NCBI GenBank assembly: GCA_003506095.1
Contig: DNWZ01000838.1
Coordinates: forward strand, 1-37,457
Source of the DNA: Planctomycetaceae bacterium
GTDB taxonomy: Bacteria > Planctomycetota > Planctomycetia > Pirellulales > Pirellulaceae
Reading direction: 5' to 3'
Length of the DNA stretch: 37,457 nucleotides
Numbering within the stretch: the stretch's first letter is position 1; each line of letters begins with the position of its first letter. Both the position numbers and the translations under genes were made by a program. This document shows positions 24,731 to 33,283 of the stretch, in pieces. The notes under the pieces are model-generated. The model did no database searches. It worked only from the letters and a program-made list of their open reading frames with translations, and was not told where the DNA came from.

Positions 24731-26179
24731 TCAATACCTGACTTGAAGTTGAAACCGCAATAGATCGCCACGAAACTGCTCGTACGACAGCGTGTTGTTC
24801 GATGAAAGGGCCCGCGTATTGGTGCGATCTGTGATCGTGTACATACTTACAAACTCAACGGCGTCAGTAATCTGCCACTCACAGCCGAGTTCCCATTCAT
24901 CGATCAATACTTCGGGCGCGTTTCGTTCCGACTTGTAGCCACCGTCGTAATAAGACCAGCGAACAAACGGCAACCATTCGCCAGCTCGCTCAGTCTCATG
25001 ACGATACATAACCATCGCATAACCGCCGTAAAGCGACCGATCGATGACTGCGGTTTGAGCGTCGTTTAATTCGGGGCCTCGTCCGACAGTCCACTCCGAT
25101 TGAAAACCCAGCGGTTGCGGATAGTAGACAAAGGAAAATGCCAGTCGCTCGTCCAGCACCCCTTCACGGTCCACAGTCGGTGCCACCGCAGGTCCGGCGC
25201 CCAATGGACTGATCGCCGAAGTCAACACCACATACTCGCCGGTGTATCCCTGCACACCGACCTCCATCATTTGGCCATTTTCAAATGTATAAGGAATTGT
25301 CAACCGCGTTATAAAGTGCAAGTTGTCGTTCTGCTCGCGAAATGAGCCGCCCTGGCCATTGTAAAACCCAAGGCCAAATACACCGTAATTGCCAGAACCT
25401 TTCAGGCCTTCGTCCATCACTTTTTCAAAGAAATCTTGAGCTGGCTCAGGGGTCCAATAATAAAACACGCCCAAGTCTCGCTCGTTCCGTGCGGCAGAAT
25501 TGAGCGCATCGTTTCGGTCGAGAGGCAGTCGATTTCGGCTCGACTGCATGTTCTCCCAGCCGTACGGAATCTTGGATTGCCCGGCGCGGATGCGATGCAC
25601 GCGGGCAGCGTCTAGATAGATGTCTGCATACCAGTCTCGCAACTGGACGTAGTGATTCGAGTCGGCACTGCCAGGAACGGAGGCGGCAAAATCAGGCTGA
25701 AGATAGATGGATACGTGATCGTTGACATCACCTGACAAGACCATACGGGCTCGTCGGAGCAGAAAGCTTTGATTGTCGCCGATCGAACTGTCGCCGTTAT
25801 GCTGCGCCGGCGCGGGCCCTCGATCGTCGATCGTTTCGTTGATTCGCAACTGAGTGTACCCATTGATCGTGTACTTCTCGAACCAGCTTTTCTTTTTCGG
25901 CTTTTTGTCGTCGGCTGTTTTTTTCTCTGCCGCCAATTCTTTTTCGACCTGTTCTTCAAGCTTATCCAGTCTCTGCAGCAACGAGCCAAAATCATCTTCG
26001 CCAACAAGCGGCGTTTCAGTGTCCGCTTGCGCATCGATCGCACCCTGCAAAGCGGGGATCGGGGGTGCTAATTCGACCTGTTGTGCACGAGCGTGCGAAT
26101 TAAGATGGCAACTCACAGCCACTGTGGCGACAACAACGATCGCTAAACCAACGTGATCACCAAGAATAGCTTTACGCAT
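24731..26179 (-). CDS. Outer-membrane porin, phosphate-selective O/P type
   Basis: A 482-residue outer-membrane protein. The ATG at 26179, preceded by GGAAG about eight bases away, gives a signal peptide (AILGDHVGLAIVVVATVAVSC, ending near SHARAQ). The longer frame starting at 26407 lacks an N-terminal signal and is rejected. After a short coiled coil (LLQRLDKLEEQVEKELAAEKK-like, residues about 65-90) and a Lys-rich linker, the rest alternates polar and aromatic residues as expected of a beta-barrel, and ends in the aromatic tail RFQLQVRY. Segments such as YTINGYTQLRINE, RRARMVLSG, and RAGQSKIPYGWE fit the phosphate-selective porin O/P family. Ion selectivity cannot be read here. Confidence 0.85.
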   Translation of the reverse strand: MRKAILGDHVGLAIVVVATVAVSCHLNSHARAQQVELAPPIPALQGAIDAQADTETPLVGEDDFGSLLQRLDKLEEQVEKELAAEKKTADDKKPKKKSWFEKYTINGYTQLRINETIDDRGPAPAQHNGDSSIGDNQSFLLRRARMVLSGDVNDHVSIYLQPDFAASVPGSADSNHYVQLRDWYADIYLDAARVHRIRAGQSKIPYGWENMQSSRNRLPLDRNDALNSAARNERDLGVFYYWTPEPAQDFFEKVMDEGLKGSGNYGVFGLGFYNGQGGSFREQNDNLHFITRLTIPYTFENGQMMEVGVQGYTGEYVVLTSAISPLGAGPAVAPTVDREGVLDERLAFSFVYYPQPLGFQSEWTVGRGPELNDAQTAVIDRSLYGGYAMVMYRHETERAGEWLPFVRWSYYDGGYKSERNAPEVLIDEWELGCEWQITDAVEFVSMYTITDRTNTRALSSNNTLSYEQFRGDLLRFQLQVRY

Positions 26180-26267
26180 CGACCAAACTTCCGCCAAATC
26201 AAGCTTGTGTGTTTCCGATTCAATGAATCGTCCTTGCTTCAGCGGTTGCGGTTCGAAAAGCCGAAGA

Positions 26268-26286
26268 CCACTTGCTGAACAAGTGG
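26268..26286 (-). terminator. Hairpin after the aminotransferase gene, possible terminator
   Basis: Arms CCACTTG (26268-26274) and CAAGTGG (26280-26286) with a 5-base loop, lying about 90 bases past the aminotransferase stop on the minus strand and upstream of the porin. On that strand it is followed by a T- and C-rich stretch with one short TTTT. It could separate the two transcripts. Confidence 0.45.
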
Positions 26287-26378
26287 CTATAGCCAATTGG
26301 GGTATTTTCGGCCAAGAGCAGTTTTCGCAAAATGAGTTGGTCATGCCGAACCGAGGGCGTTTTGGGGAGCACGCCATC

Positions 26379-27488
26379 TTATTGCGTGTCGGAAACCACT
26401 CCGTCAATTGCCGTCAAAATAGCCTCCACGCTCTCCTGGGTTGCACCATGGCCCATCAGTCCGATGCGCCAGCACTTACCGGCAAGTTTACCCAGCCCGC
26501 CGCCGATCTCCAGGTTGAACTCGCTCAGCAGTTGACGCCTGGCTGCCGCTTCGTCGGCAACTTTTGAAGGGATGTTGACCAGGTTCAGCATCGGCAGTGA
26601 ATGCTCGGGATCCGAAGCATAGGTAAAACCACGCTCCAATAGCCCCTGCTTGAGCAACTGGTGAACTCGCTGGTGTCGGGCGAAACGGTTTTCCAATCCC
26701 TCTTGAAGCGTCAAACGGAGTGCCTCGTGCAAGGCAAAGTTCATGTTGACTGGCGCGGTGTGGTGGTAGGCGCGACTGCCTGACCAGTAGTTGCCGACCA
26801 GCGTCAAATCGAGGTACCACGAATTGACCGCCGTTTTTCGATGATTCACCTTGTGCATTGCCCGGTCGGACAATGTCACGGGCGACAAACCCGGCGGGCA
26901 GGAAAGGCATTTTTGTGTGCCAGAATAGGCCGCGTCGATGCCCCACTGGTCGATCAATACCGGCACACCGGACAAAGACGTCACGCAGTCCATCACCAGC
27001 ATCCCGCCGTAGGCATGCACAGCATTGGCTAGCCGATCAAACGGTTGGTGCGCCCCGGTCGATGTTTCGGCATGAACAAAGGCGACAACGGTTGGTTCAA
27101 GTTCCTCGATTTTCTCAAGGATCGCATCTTGGTCGAACACCTGCCCCCACTGGGCTTCCATCGTGTGAACGGTCGCCCCGGCTCGTTTGGCTTTCTCGGC
27201 TAGGCGACCGCCAAAAACACCGTTTACGCCGACCAAGCAACTGTCACCCGGCTCGATCAAATTGTCCATCAACATTTCCGCACCGGCCGAACCGGTGCCG
27301 CTGCAGGCGAGGGTCATCGCATTTTCTGTCTGAAACACCTGCTGTAACATTTCCCGCACTTCATTCATGACCCGCATGAATTCAGGGTCCATGTGGCCGA
27401 TGCAAGGCAATGCCATCGCCTGCAGAACAGACGGTGCAACGGGCGACGGTCCGGGACCGTGAAGACGACGTACGGGCAGGCTAAGCAT
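26379..27488 (-). CDS. Alanine-glyoxylate aminotransferase-family (AGXT/PucG-like) PLP enzyme
   Basis: A 369-residue fold-type I PLP aminotransferase. The start HGPGPSPVAPSVLQAM is the family's substrate-loop signature. Asp167 in LVMDCVTSLSG is the PLP-nitrogen ligand, and Lys193 in YSGTQKCLSCPPG is the Schiff-base lysine. The human AGXT relative has YSGSQKALNAPPG at the same place. Members transfer an amino group to glyoxylate from alanine, serine or (S)-ureidoglycine; the donor cannot be told by eye. The start is ATG with GGAG about 10 bases upstream. It is divergent from a cyclic amidohydrolase gene, which makes a role in ring-opening catabolism of pyrimidines, hydantoins or allantoin possible. 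Confidence 0.92.
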   Translation of the reverse strand: MLSLPVRRLHGPGPSPVAPSVLQAMALPCIGHMDPEFMRVMNEVREMLQQVFQTENAMTLACSGTGSAGAEMLMDNLIEPGDSCLVGVNGVFGGRLAEKAKRAGATVHTMEAQWGQVFDQDAILEKIEELEPTVVAFVHAETSTGAHQPFDRLANAVHAYGGMLVMDCVTSLSGVPVLIDQWGIDAAYSGTQKCLSCPPGLSPVTLSDRAMHKVNHRKTAVNSWYLDLTLVGNYWSGSRAYHHTAPVNMNFALHEALRLTLQEGLENRFARHQRVHQLLKQGLLERGFTYASDPEHSLPMLNLVNIPSKVADEAAARRQLLSEFNLEIGGGLGKLAGKCWRIGLMGHGATQESVEAILTAIDGVVSDTQ

Positions 27489-27711
27489 CGTTGGAAAACT
27501 CCTGCGGAGGCAATCGGAAACAAAAATGGCAACATGACAACCGCTAAAACATAGGCGATCGAGCTAAAATAAACGATCCGGTTGAGGGCGTCTTTCCACA
27601 ACGGAACAAAGATTTCCGGCAACGGTTGCCTTCGTTCAATAATTTGCCGACTATACAAATCCAAGACGCTGTAAACACTCTTCCTTGGCCCTACTTCATG
27701 AGTTGCCGGCA
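27489..27711. other. Divergent promoter region between aminotransferase and amidohydrolase
   Basis: A 223-base gap between two genes read away from each other. A TATACA -10-like element occurs at 27652-27657 on the plus strand about 55 bases before the amidohydrolase ATG, without a good -35 at 16-18 bases. The aminotransferase ribosome-binding site (GGAG on the minus strand) is at the other end. Longer frames through this gap are not convincing genes. Confidence 0.4.
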
Positions 27712-29094
27712 ATGCCGATTTTGATTCGAAACGGTACGATCGTTACCGCATGTGACACTTATGTGGCTGATGTCCTTTGCGAGGGCGAAGTGATCGTCGC
27801 GATCGGGCGTCAGTTACCGGCCAGCGATCACACACAGGTGATCGATGCGACGGGGAAGTATGTCTTTCCGGGATTTATCGACCCGCACGTACATATCTAC
27901 CTTCCTTTCATGGGGACTTTTGCCAAAGACACCTATGAAACGGCCAGCCGCGCCGCATTGCTCGGTGGCACAACAACCATCATTGAAATGTGTTGCCCCA
28001 GTCGCAACGAAGACCCTTTGATGGCGTTGGATCTTTGGATGTCGCAGGCGGCAGGGATTTCAGCGTGTGACTATACGTTTCATATGGCTGTTTCGCGATT
28101 CGACGATACGACAGAATCTGCCCTTCGCCAGATCGTCGACCGTGGCATCGCGAGCTTTAAGGTTTTCCTAGCGTACAAAGATTTTTTTGGTGTCAATGAT
28201 TCGGAACTCTTTAAGACGCTGCAGTTGGCAAAAGAACTGGGCGTGATTGTCACGGCGCATTGTGAAAACGAGACGTTGGTGGCGGAGTTGCAAGCAAAAC
28301 TGCTTGCAGAAGGAAAGACAGAGCCTCGGTGGCATGAGCCATCGCGTCCGATCCAGGTTGAAACCTCTGGTGTGAAACACTTGATGACATTTGCCGAATT
28401 GACCGGCGCGCATGTTTATGTGGTTCACACGAGCTGCCATCAAGCGGTGGAAGCAGCGGCGTTGGCGCGGCGGCGTGGCGTGGATGTGTGGGTGGAAACC
28501 GTTATTCCGTACCTCGTGCTGGATGATACCTATGCCCAGAGACTTGATTTTGAGGGTGCAAAGTTTGTCATGTCGCCTCCGATTCGAAATCGCGTCCATC
28601 AGGAACACTTATGGAATGCGATTCAAACCGACGAGATCCATACGGTCGCGACCGACCACGCCCCGTTTGACTTTCATGGCCAAAAAGAGATGGGTCTTAA
28701 CGATTTTACGAAAATCCCTAACGGCATTCCGACCATCCAGCATCGTGTCGACCTGCTTTACAGTTACGGCGTAAGGATCGGTCGAATCGATCTGTGCAAA
28801 ATGGTCGATTGTGCCAGTACCCAAGCCGCCAAATTATTTGGATTGTTTCCACGAAAAGGAACAATCGCCGTCGGTAGCGACGCCGATATTGTGATTTACG
28901 ATCCGAATTACCCTCACCACATTTCCGCTGCGACCCATGCGATGGCGACTGATTACAGCGCCTTCGAAGGCTGGCCGCTGGAAGGCCGCAGCGATACCGT
29001 GCTGGTTCGTGGAAAAGTTCAGGTCCAAGATGGCCAATTCGTCGGCACATTGGGGCATGGCCAGTTTTTACGACGCCAACCGACGCACTTTTAG
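27712..29094 (+). CDS. Cyclic amidohydrolase, dihydropyrimidinase/hydantoinase-like
   Basis: A 460-residue cytoplasmic metal-dependent amidohydrolase that opens cyclic amide rings such as dihydrouracil, hydantoins or allantoin. The start at 27712 (MPILIRNGTIVTACD) gives the usual N-terminal beta sandwich; a start at 27685 would add nine residues. Metal ligands fit the family: His59 and His61 in DPHVH, carboxylated Lys150 in ASFKVFLAYK, His183 in TAHCEN, His239 in VVHTSCH and Asp315 in ATDHAPFDF. GTIAVGSDADIVIYDP near the C terminus is also typical. The exact ring substrate cannot be decided from sequence. Divergent from the AGXT/PucG-like gene and convergent with a methyltransferase gene. Confidence 0.92.
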   Translation: MPILIRNGTIVTACDTYVADVLCEGEVIVAIGRQLPASDHTQVIDATGKYVFPGFIDPHVHIYLPFMGTFAKDTYETASRAALLGGTTTIIEMCCPSRNEDPLMALDLWMSQAAGISACDYTFHMAVSRFDDTTESALRQIVDRGIASFKVFLAYKDFFGVNDSELFKTLQLAKELGVIVTAHCENETLVAELQAKLLAEGKTEPRWHEPSRPIQVETSGVKHLMTFAELTGAHVYVVHTSCHQAVEAAALARRRGVDVWVETVIPYLVLDDTYAQRLDFEGAKFVMSPPIRNRVHQEHLWNAIQTDEIHTVATDHAPFDFHGQKEMGLNDFTKIPNGIPTIQHRVDLLYSYGVRIGRIDLCKMVDCASTQAAKLFGLFPRKGTIAVGSDADIVIYDPNYPHHISAATHAMATDYSAFEGWPLEGRSDTVLVRGKVQVQDGQFVGTLGHGQFLRRQPTHF

Positions 29095-29141
29095 AGCCTT
29101 CAACGGATAGCCTTTTTGACTGCGAGAGCCCACCAACCGGT

Positions 29142-29888
29142 TTATGCTGGCTGAACCGCTTGAGCCAATATCGATTGGTTCACGCCTACAGTCGTGCCAT
29201 CGATGGTGGCCATGTAGCGGCAAGGTGGCAGCCCGATCACCGATATCGGTTGGTCCAACGCCTGAGAAGCTAATTCACGAAACTCGGTGCGTGTGAGGGC
29301 TGCCCGGACGCTTAACATCGCGTCTTGGTGAACCACCGGCGATCTTGTCACGGCGTGCGCCGCTAGCCAAACCGCTGCCAAATTGATTCGTGATCTTTCC
29401 AGATCGCAAACCAGCACCGCATGATCGGCCGCGGATCGCATTGCCTGCAACAATCGCGTGATCGCGTTGCGTTCAAGGTGATGAATGAATAGGTTGCAAG
29501 TAACAATGTCGAACCCTGACGGCAAACGAGACTGCAGGCAGTCGCGACACTCGAAACGGATTTGCACTCCCGCGTCTGCGGCACGTTGACGGGCAAAATC
29601 GAGCGCTACATCGCTGATATCAATCGCCGTGATTTCGATGTTCAGTCCGTCAGCCCGCGCTCGTCGGGCCCAATCAATCGGCAGATCACCCGATCCGGTC
29701 GCGACATCGAGTACTCGCAGCGGACGCTGGGTCGCTTGGGCATACCGACGCAAGCGACGGTAAATCGGCCGTGAAACCGACGTCAAGCGATTGATACGCG
29801 AAAGCCCAATCAGCGCCTCGATATGATCCTGGGCTGGCAACGTCGGATCGTCCATCCGTTCGGGTTGCAAATCGCGTTGGAACATCAT
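29142..29888 (-). CDS. Class I SAM-dependent methyltransferase
   Basis: A Rossmann-fold methyltransferase of about 248 residues (start at 29888; 29885 and 29987 are also possible). Motif I is VLDVATGSGDLP, the acidic residue of motif II lies in ITAIDISDVALDFA, and FDIVTCNLFIHHL is motif IV, with the aromatic-flanked segment expected for SAM binding. The N-terminus (IEALIGLSRINRLTSVSRPIYRRLRRY) is the part most likely to set the substrate. Such proteins sometimes accompany type III polyketide synthases and FAD-dependent oxidoreductases, but none is next to it, so the substrate is unknown. The long frame to 30230 would run into der and is not credible. Confidence 0.85.
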   Translation of the reverse strand: MMFQRDLQPERMDDPTLPAQDHIEALIGLSRINRLTSVSRPIYRRLRRYAQATQRPLRVLDVATGSGDLPIDWARRARADGLNIEITAIDISDVALDFARQRAADAGVQIRFECRDCLQSRLPSGFDIVTCNLFIHHLERNAITRLLQAMRSAADHAVLVCDLERSRINLAAVWLAAHAVTRSPVVHQDAMLSVRAALTRTEFRELASQALDQPISVIGLPPCRYMATIDGTTVGVNQSILAQAVQPA

Positions 29889-30261
29889 CCAGTGGCCATC
29901 TGAGAACTCGCGACGAGAAATTGCCGCTTCAATTACCGTCCATGTTTCAATTCGATCCCAGTTCGATCGGAACTGTCGAACTATCATTACACGCTGATCT
30001 GCAGGCTTACGCAAGCGAGCCAGCGGCCTGTTGTGCCCCGGGCAATCGCCCCACTGCGGCATCGCAGGACGTGATTTGCTGTTGATCGTGCCGCTGTGGC
30101 GCAGCGGCGAGAAAAACTTTTTGTCACTCTTTGAATCGAACATTTTGTACCGCGCCGATGCGGTCCCTGTCTGAAAACCGTTTCTAACCCTACACTTGTG
30201 ACGTTTGAAGTCTCGGCTCGTTTGCCGCATCCCTGTTTGTCATCACCCGCCAGTCGGTCCC
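29889..30261. other. Divergent gap before der (373 bases)
   Basis: Between the methyltransferase start and der. It has one perfect GC hairpin: arms GCCGCTG (30090-30096) and CAGCGGC (30102-30108) with a 5-base loop. A weak plus-strand promoter candidate follows: TTGTCA (30121-30126), 17 bases, TTTGTA (30144-30149), about 110 bases ahead of the der ATG. The part nearest the methyltransferase could include extra N-terminal codons of that gene. No other gene is seen. Confidence 0.35.
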
Positions 30262-31608
30262 ATGCCAGTTCCCCAAGTCGCAATCGTCGGTCGCCCCAAC
30301 GTCGGAAAAAGCAGTCTGTTTAACTGGCTAGCGCGTCGTCGCTTGGCCGTTGTCGACGATGTTGAGGGCGTCACACGCGATCGGCAAACCACCCTCGTCG
30401 AACACAACGAACGATTCTTCGAATTGATCGATACCGGCGGCATGGGTGTCGAAGATGTCGATAATTTGACCGAAGATGTCCGCAATCAGATCGAAGCGGC
30501 ACTCGATTCGGCTGACGTTATCCTGCTGGTCGTCGATATCCGTGCCGGTCTGATGCCGCTGGATACCATGGTGGCTGAACGCCTGCGAACGATCCAACGT
30601 CCTGTCATTTTGGTCGTCAACAAAGCGGACCACCCCAACCTCGACAACTCTGCGACCGACTTTCATCGTCTCGGTCGTGGACTGCCGATTTTGGTCAGTA
30701 CTCGCGAAAGCCGCAACCGTGAAGATCTGCTGGAATTGATTGTCGATCGATTGCCCGCACGTCACGAAGATGAGCATGTCGTGACGGCGCAGATGAAAGT
30801 TGCCATCGTAGGGCGTCGAAACGTCGGCAAAAGCACCTTCGTGAACACGCTAGCCCAAGCCGAACGGATGATCGTCAGCGAAGTACCGGGAACGACTCGC
30901 GACAGTGTCGACGTGCGATTTGAGCTGGACGGCCAAACCTTTATCGCGATCGATACACCCGGACTGCGAAAACGAACGAGCCAAAAAACTGACATCGAAT
31001 ATTACGGGATGCACCGCGCCCAACGCAGCATCCGCCGCGCCGATGTCGTGTTGATGTTCTTTGATGCCGCGGAAACGATCAGCCGCGTTGACAAACAATT
31101 GATGAGTTATGTGATCGAAAATCACAAACCGTGCATCTTTGTAATCAATAAGTGGGACCTGTTGATGGGGACCGTCCCCACAGAACGTTGGGTCAAGTAC
31201 CTTCGCAATGAGTTTCCGACGCTCGCGTACGCACCGATCGCTTTCATAACGGGTCAAACGGGCAAGAACGTTAAAACGTTGCTCAACCACAGCACCATGT
31301 TGTTCAAACAAACGAATGAACGCGTTTCCACGGGTGTGCTCAATCGCTTGATCGATGCTGCGACGAAGGCTCATAATCCGCCGTCGCATCAGAACCGTCG
31401 ACCAAAGATTTACTACGCCACACAGGTCGCCACCCAGCCGCCGACGATCGTGCTGATGTGCAACGAACCGAAAGCATTCGGAGCCGATTACCGACGATAC
31501 CTGCTAGGCGTATTGCGAGACCACCTGCCGTTTTCGGAAGTTCCGATCAAGCTTCACTTGCATCGACGCAGTCAGACAAGCTCGCCCGATGGCGATTCCG
31601 AAGATTAA
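30262..31608 (+). CDS. der: Ribosome-assembly GTPase Der (EngA)
   Basis: Double-GTPase required for 50S subunit maturation. The 448-residue product has two G domains and a C-terminal KH-like domain. G domain 1: P-loop GRPNVGKSS at residues 10-18, EGVTRDR, DTGG, and NKAD. G domain 2: GRRNVGKST, PGTTRDSV, DTPGLRKR and NKWD. The ATG at 30262 was chosen as it directly precedes the first beta strand; the frame extends 19 codons further without support. Both nucleotide-binding sites appear intact. It is convergent with the sigma factor gene; a hairpin lies in the short gap between them. Confidence 0.97.
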   Translation: MPVPQVAIVGRPNVGKSSLFNWLARRRLAVVDDVEGVTRDRQTTLVEHNERFFELIDTGGMGVEDVDNLTEDVRNQIEAALDSADVILLVVDIRAGLMPLDTMVAERLRTIQRPVILVVNKADHPNLDNSATDFHRLGRGLPILVSTRESRNREDLLELIVDRLPARHEDEHVVTAQMKVAIVGRRNVGKSTFVNTLAQAERMIVSEVPGTTRDSVDVRFELDGQTFIAIDTPGLRKRTSQKTDIEYYGMHRAQRSIRRADVVLMFFDAAETISRVDKQLMSYVIENHKPCIFVINKWDLLMGTVPTERWVKYLRNEFPTLAYAPIAFITGQTGKNVKTLLNHSTMLFKQTNERVSTGVLNRLIDAATKAHNPPSHQNRRPKIYYATQVATQPPTIVLMCNEPKAFGADYRRYLLGVLRDHLPFSEVPIKLHLHRRSQTSSPDGDSED

Positions 31609-31637
31609 ACGATCCCATTTCATTGGCTTTTGCCCCA

Positions 31638-31660
31638 CCGGCTCACAAGTTGCGAGCCGG
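31638..31660. terminator. Hairpin between der and the sigma factor gene
   Basis: Perfect arms CCGGCTC (31638-31644) and GAGCCGG (31654-31660) with a 9-base loop, extendable by two C-G pairs past a bulge. It sits in the 70-base gap between two convergent genes. A short T-rich stretch exists on each side, so a weak bidirectional terminator is plausible but not proven. Confidence 0.5.
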
Positions 31661-31678
31661 GGAGCATCGTTTCGTCGA

Positions 31679-33283
31679 TCAAACGGCGTCGATCGGCGTG
31701 TCTGCATAAACCCAATCGGCGCCTTCTAAGAAACTGGCCAGCGACTTAGACCGATACGGCTGTTGCAGCTTACGCACTGCTTTGCTTTCGATTTGTCGGA
31801 CTCGTTCACGTGTGACCTGGAAGATTTTGCCGACTTCTTCCAGCGTATAGGTGTAACCGTCAGCCAGGCCGTATCGCAAACGCAAGATTTCGCGTTCACG
31901 ATAGTTCAACGTTTCCATCGCGCTGTCGATCTGTTTTTTCAGCGCCTCACGGTTCGAATCCATCAACGGATCGACGTTGCGGTGGTCTTCCAAGAACTCG
32001 CCAAAGACGCTCTCGTCGCTGTCGCCAAGGGGTTGATCGAGTGACAAAGGTTGCCGGCTCATCTTGATCACCACTCGCGTTTCCTCGACCGACAATCCGG
32101 CCTTTGCTGCGATCTCTTCGGCCGACGGTTCGCGACCAAAAACCTGAACCAAGTCGCGGACAATTTGGCGAACTCGGTTCATCGTTTCGATCATATGAAC
32201 GGGCACTCGGATCGTGCGGCTTTGATCGGCGATTGCACGGGTGATCGCTTGGCGAATCCACCATGTTGCGTAGGTGCTGAACTTATACCCTCGGGCGTGT
32301 TCAAACTTATCGACCGCGCGCATCAACCCGGTGTTGCCTTCTTGGATCAAATCGAGGAACGAAAGCCCACGATTGCGATACTTTTTGGCGATCGACACGA
32401 CCAAGCGAAGGTTCCCGGCGGACAGCACTCGCTTGGCGGCGTCGTAATCTTCACGCAAGAGATCGGTTTGGTTGACCCGGCGATCGAGCGTCGCGGGGGT
32501 TTCGAGCGTCAATCGCATCAAGTGATGCAGTTCGCTTTGCAAGGCCTCGCGGCTTGGCATGCCGGGCAACGTGACCGATTTTTTGTCGGCTAAAACTCGG
32601 CGAATATCGGCCATGCGATCACTCGCTTGACGCAAACGCTCGAACAGCGGCTGCAGTTTGCCGGTTCGCAGGTTCATCTCTTCAACTAAACGCAGCGCCT
32701 TGTTGCGGCGGATCACCAGATTGCGCCACGCGGCGCGGCGACGACGCATCGGCGTACTGCGGTTAATCGCGATCAAATAGTCTTCTTTGTTTTGAAGCAA
32801 CAGTGCCTTCAACGTGTGGCAATTTGGAACGATCCGCAGCATGATCGCCTTCTTTTCAGCGGCGTTGGTCACACTGACCTCGATCGTTCGGTCCAGACGC
32901 AATTTCTTGTCGCGAACCTGTTCCAGCAATCGCAGCGCCCCTCGCAGCATGAAATCGGTGGCAATCATGCGGTGGCGATATCGATCACGGGTGCGTTCGA
33001 TTTGACGAGCGGCGGAAAGTTCTTGATCGCGAGAGAGCAATGGAATTTGGCCCATCTGCATCAAGTACATCCGGATCGGATCCTCGGTCAAATCCGATTC
33101 CAGCGGGTCTCGCAGCAATTCGCGGCGGTCCAGCAGGTCGCAATCGCCTTCGGGGTCAAGTTGTTCGTCGTCTAGAAAGTCATCCACTTCGGCTTGGCCC
33201 ATCACTCGGCCACGGCGGTGAACCGATTCCTCGGCGTCAAAAGCGTCATCTCGTAGACTGCGGCGGTTCATTTTTTTCGGCAT
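31679..33283 (-). CDS. rpoD: Primary sigma-70 family factor (RpoD-like), planctomycete type
   Basis: RNA polymerase sigma factor for housekeeping promoters. The ATG at 33283 with GAGG nine bases upstream (534 residues) is preferred to a longer frame from 33382. Region 1.2 (DPIRMYLMQMGQIPLLSRDQE) is followed by an insert of about 180 Arg-rich residues. Regions 2.1-2.4 contain NLRLVVSIAKKYRNRGLSFLDLIQEGN, YKFSTYATWWIRQAITRAI and RTIRVPVHM. Region 3 and region 4.2 (YTLEEVGKIFQVTRERVRQIE) complete the protein. The first 70 residues are acidic but lack a recognisable region 1.1. Region 2.4 and 4.2 look like those of primary sigma factors that recognise TTGACA/TATAAT-type promoters, consistent with the nusA promoter found in this window. 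Confidence 0.93.
   Translation of the reverse strand: MPKKMNRRSLRDDAFDAEESVHRRGRVMGQAEVDDFLDDEQLDPEGDCDLLDRRELLRDPLESDLTEDPIRMYLMQMGQIPLLSRDQELSAARQIERTRDRYRHRMIATDFMLRGALRLLEQVRDKKLRLDRTIEVSVTNAAEKKAIMLRIVPNCHTLKALLLQNKEDYLIAINRSTPMRRRRAAWRNLVIRRNKALRLVEEMNLRTGKLQPLFERLRQASDRMADIRRVLADKKSVTLPGMPSREALQSELHHLMRLTLETPATLDRRVNQTDLLREDYDAAKRVLSAGNLRLVVSIAKKYRNRGLSFLDLIQEGNTGLMRAVDKFEHARGYKFSTYATWWIRQAITRAIADQSRTIRVPVHMIETMNRVRQIVRDLVQVFGREPSAEEIAAKAGLSVEETRVVIKMSRQPLSLDQPLGDSDESVFGEFLEDHRNVDPLMDSNREALKKQIDSAMETLNYREREILRLRYGLADGYTYTLEEVGKIFQVTRERVRQIESKAVRKLQQPYRSKSLASFLEGADWVYADTPIDAV

Noticed and set aside
24705..24731. AAAAAGGCGGTTTTT between the NUDIX and porin genes as a bidirectional terminator
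   Set aside because: The stem is only five A-T pairs with a GC-rich loop, too weak to claim, although a role cannot be excluded.
26180..26407. N-terminal extension of the porin to 26407
   Set aside because: The extension lacks a signal peptide, while the internal ATG at 26179 has both a signal peptide and a GGAAG ribosome-binding site.
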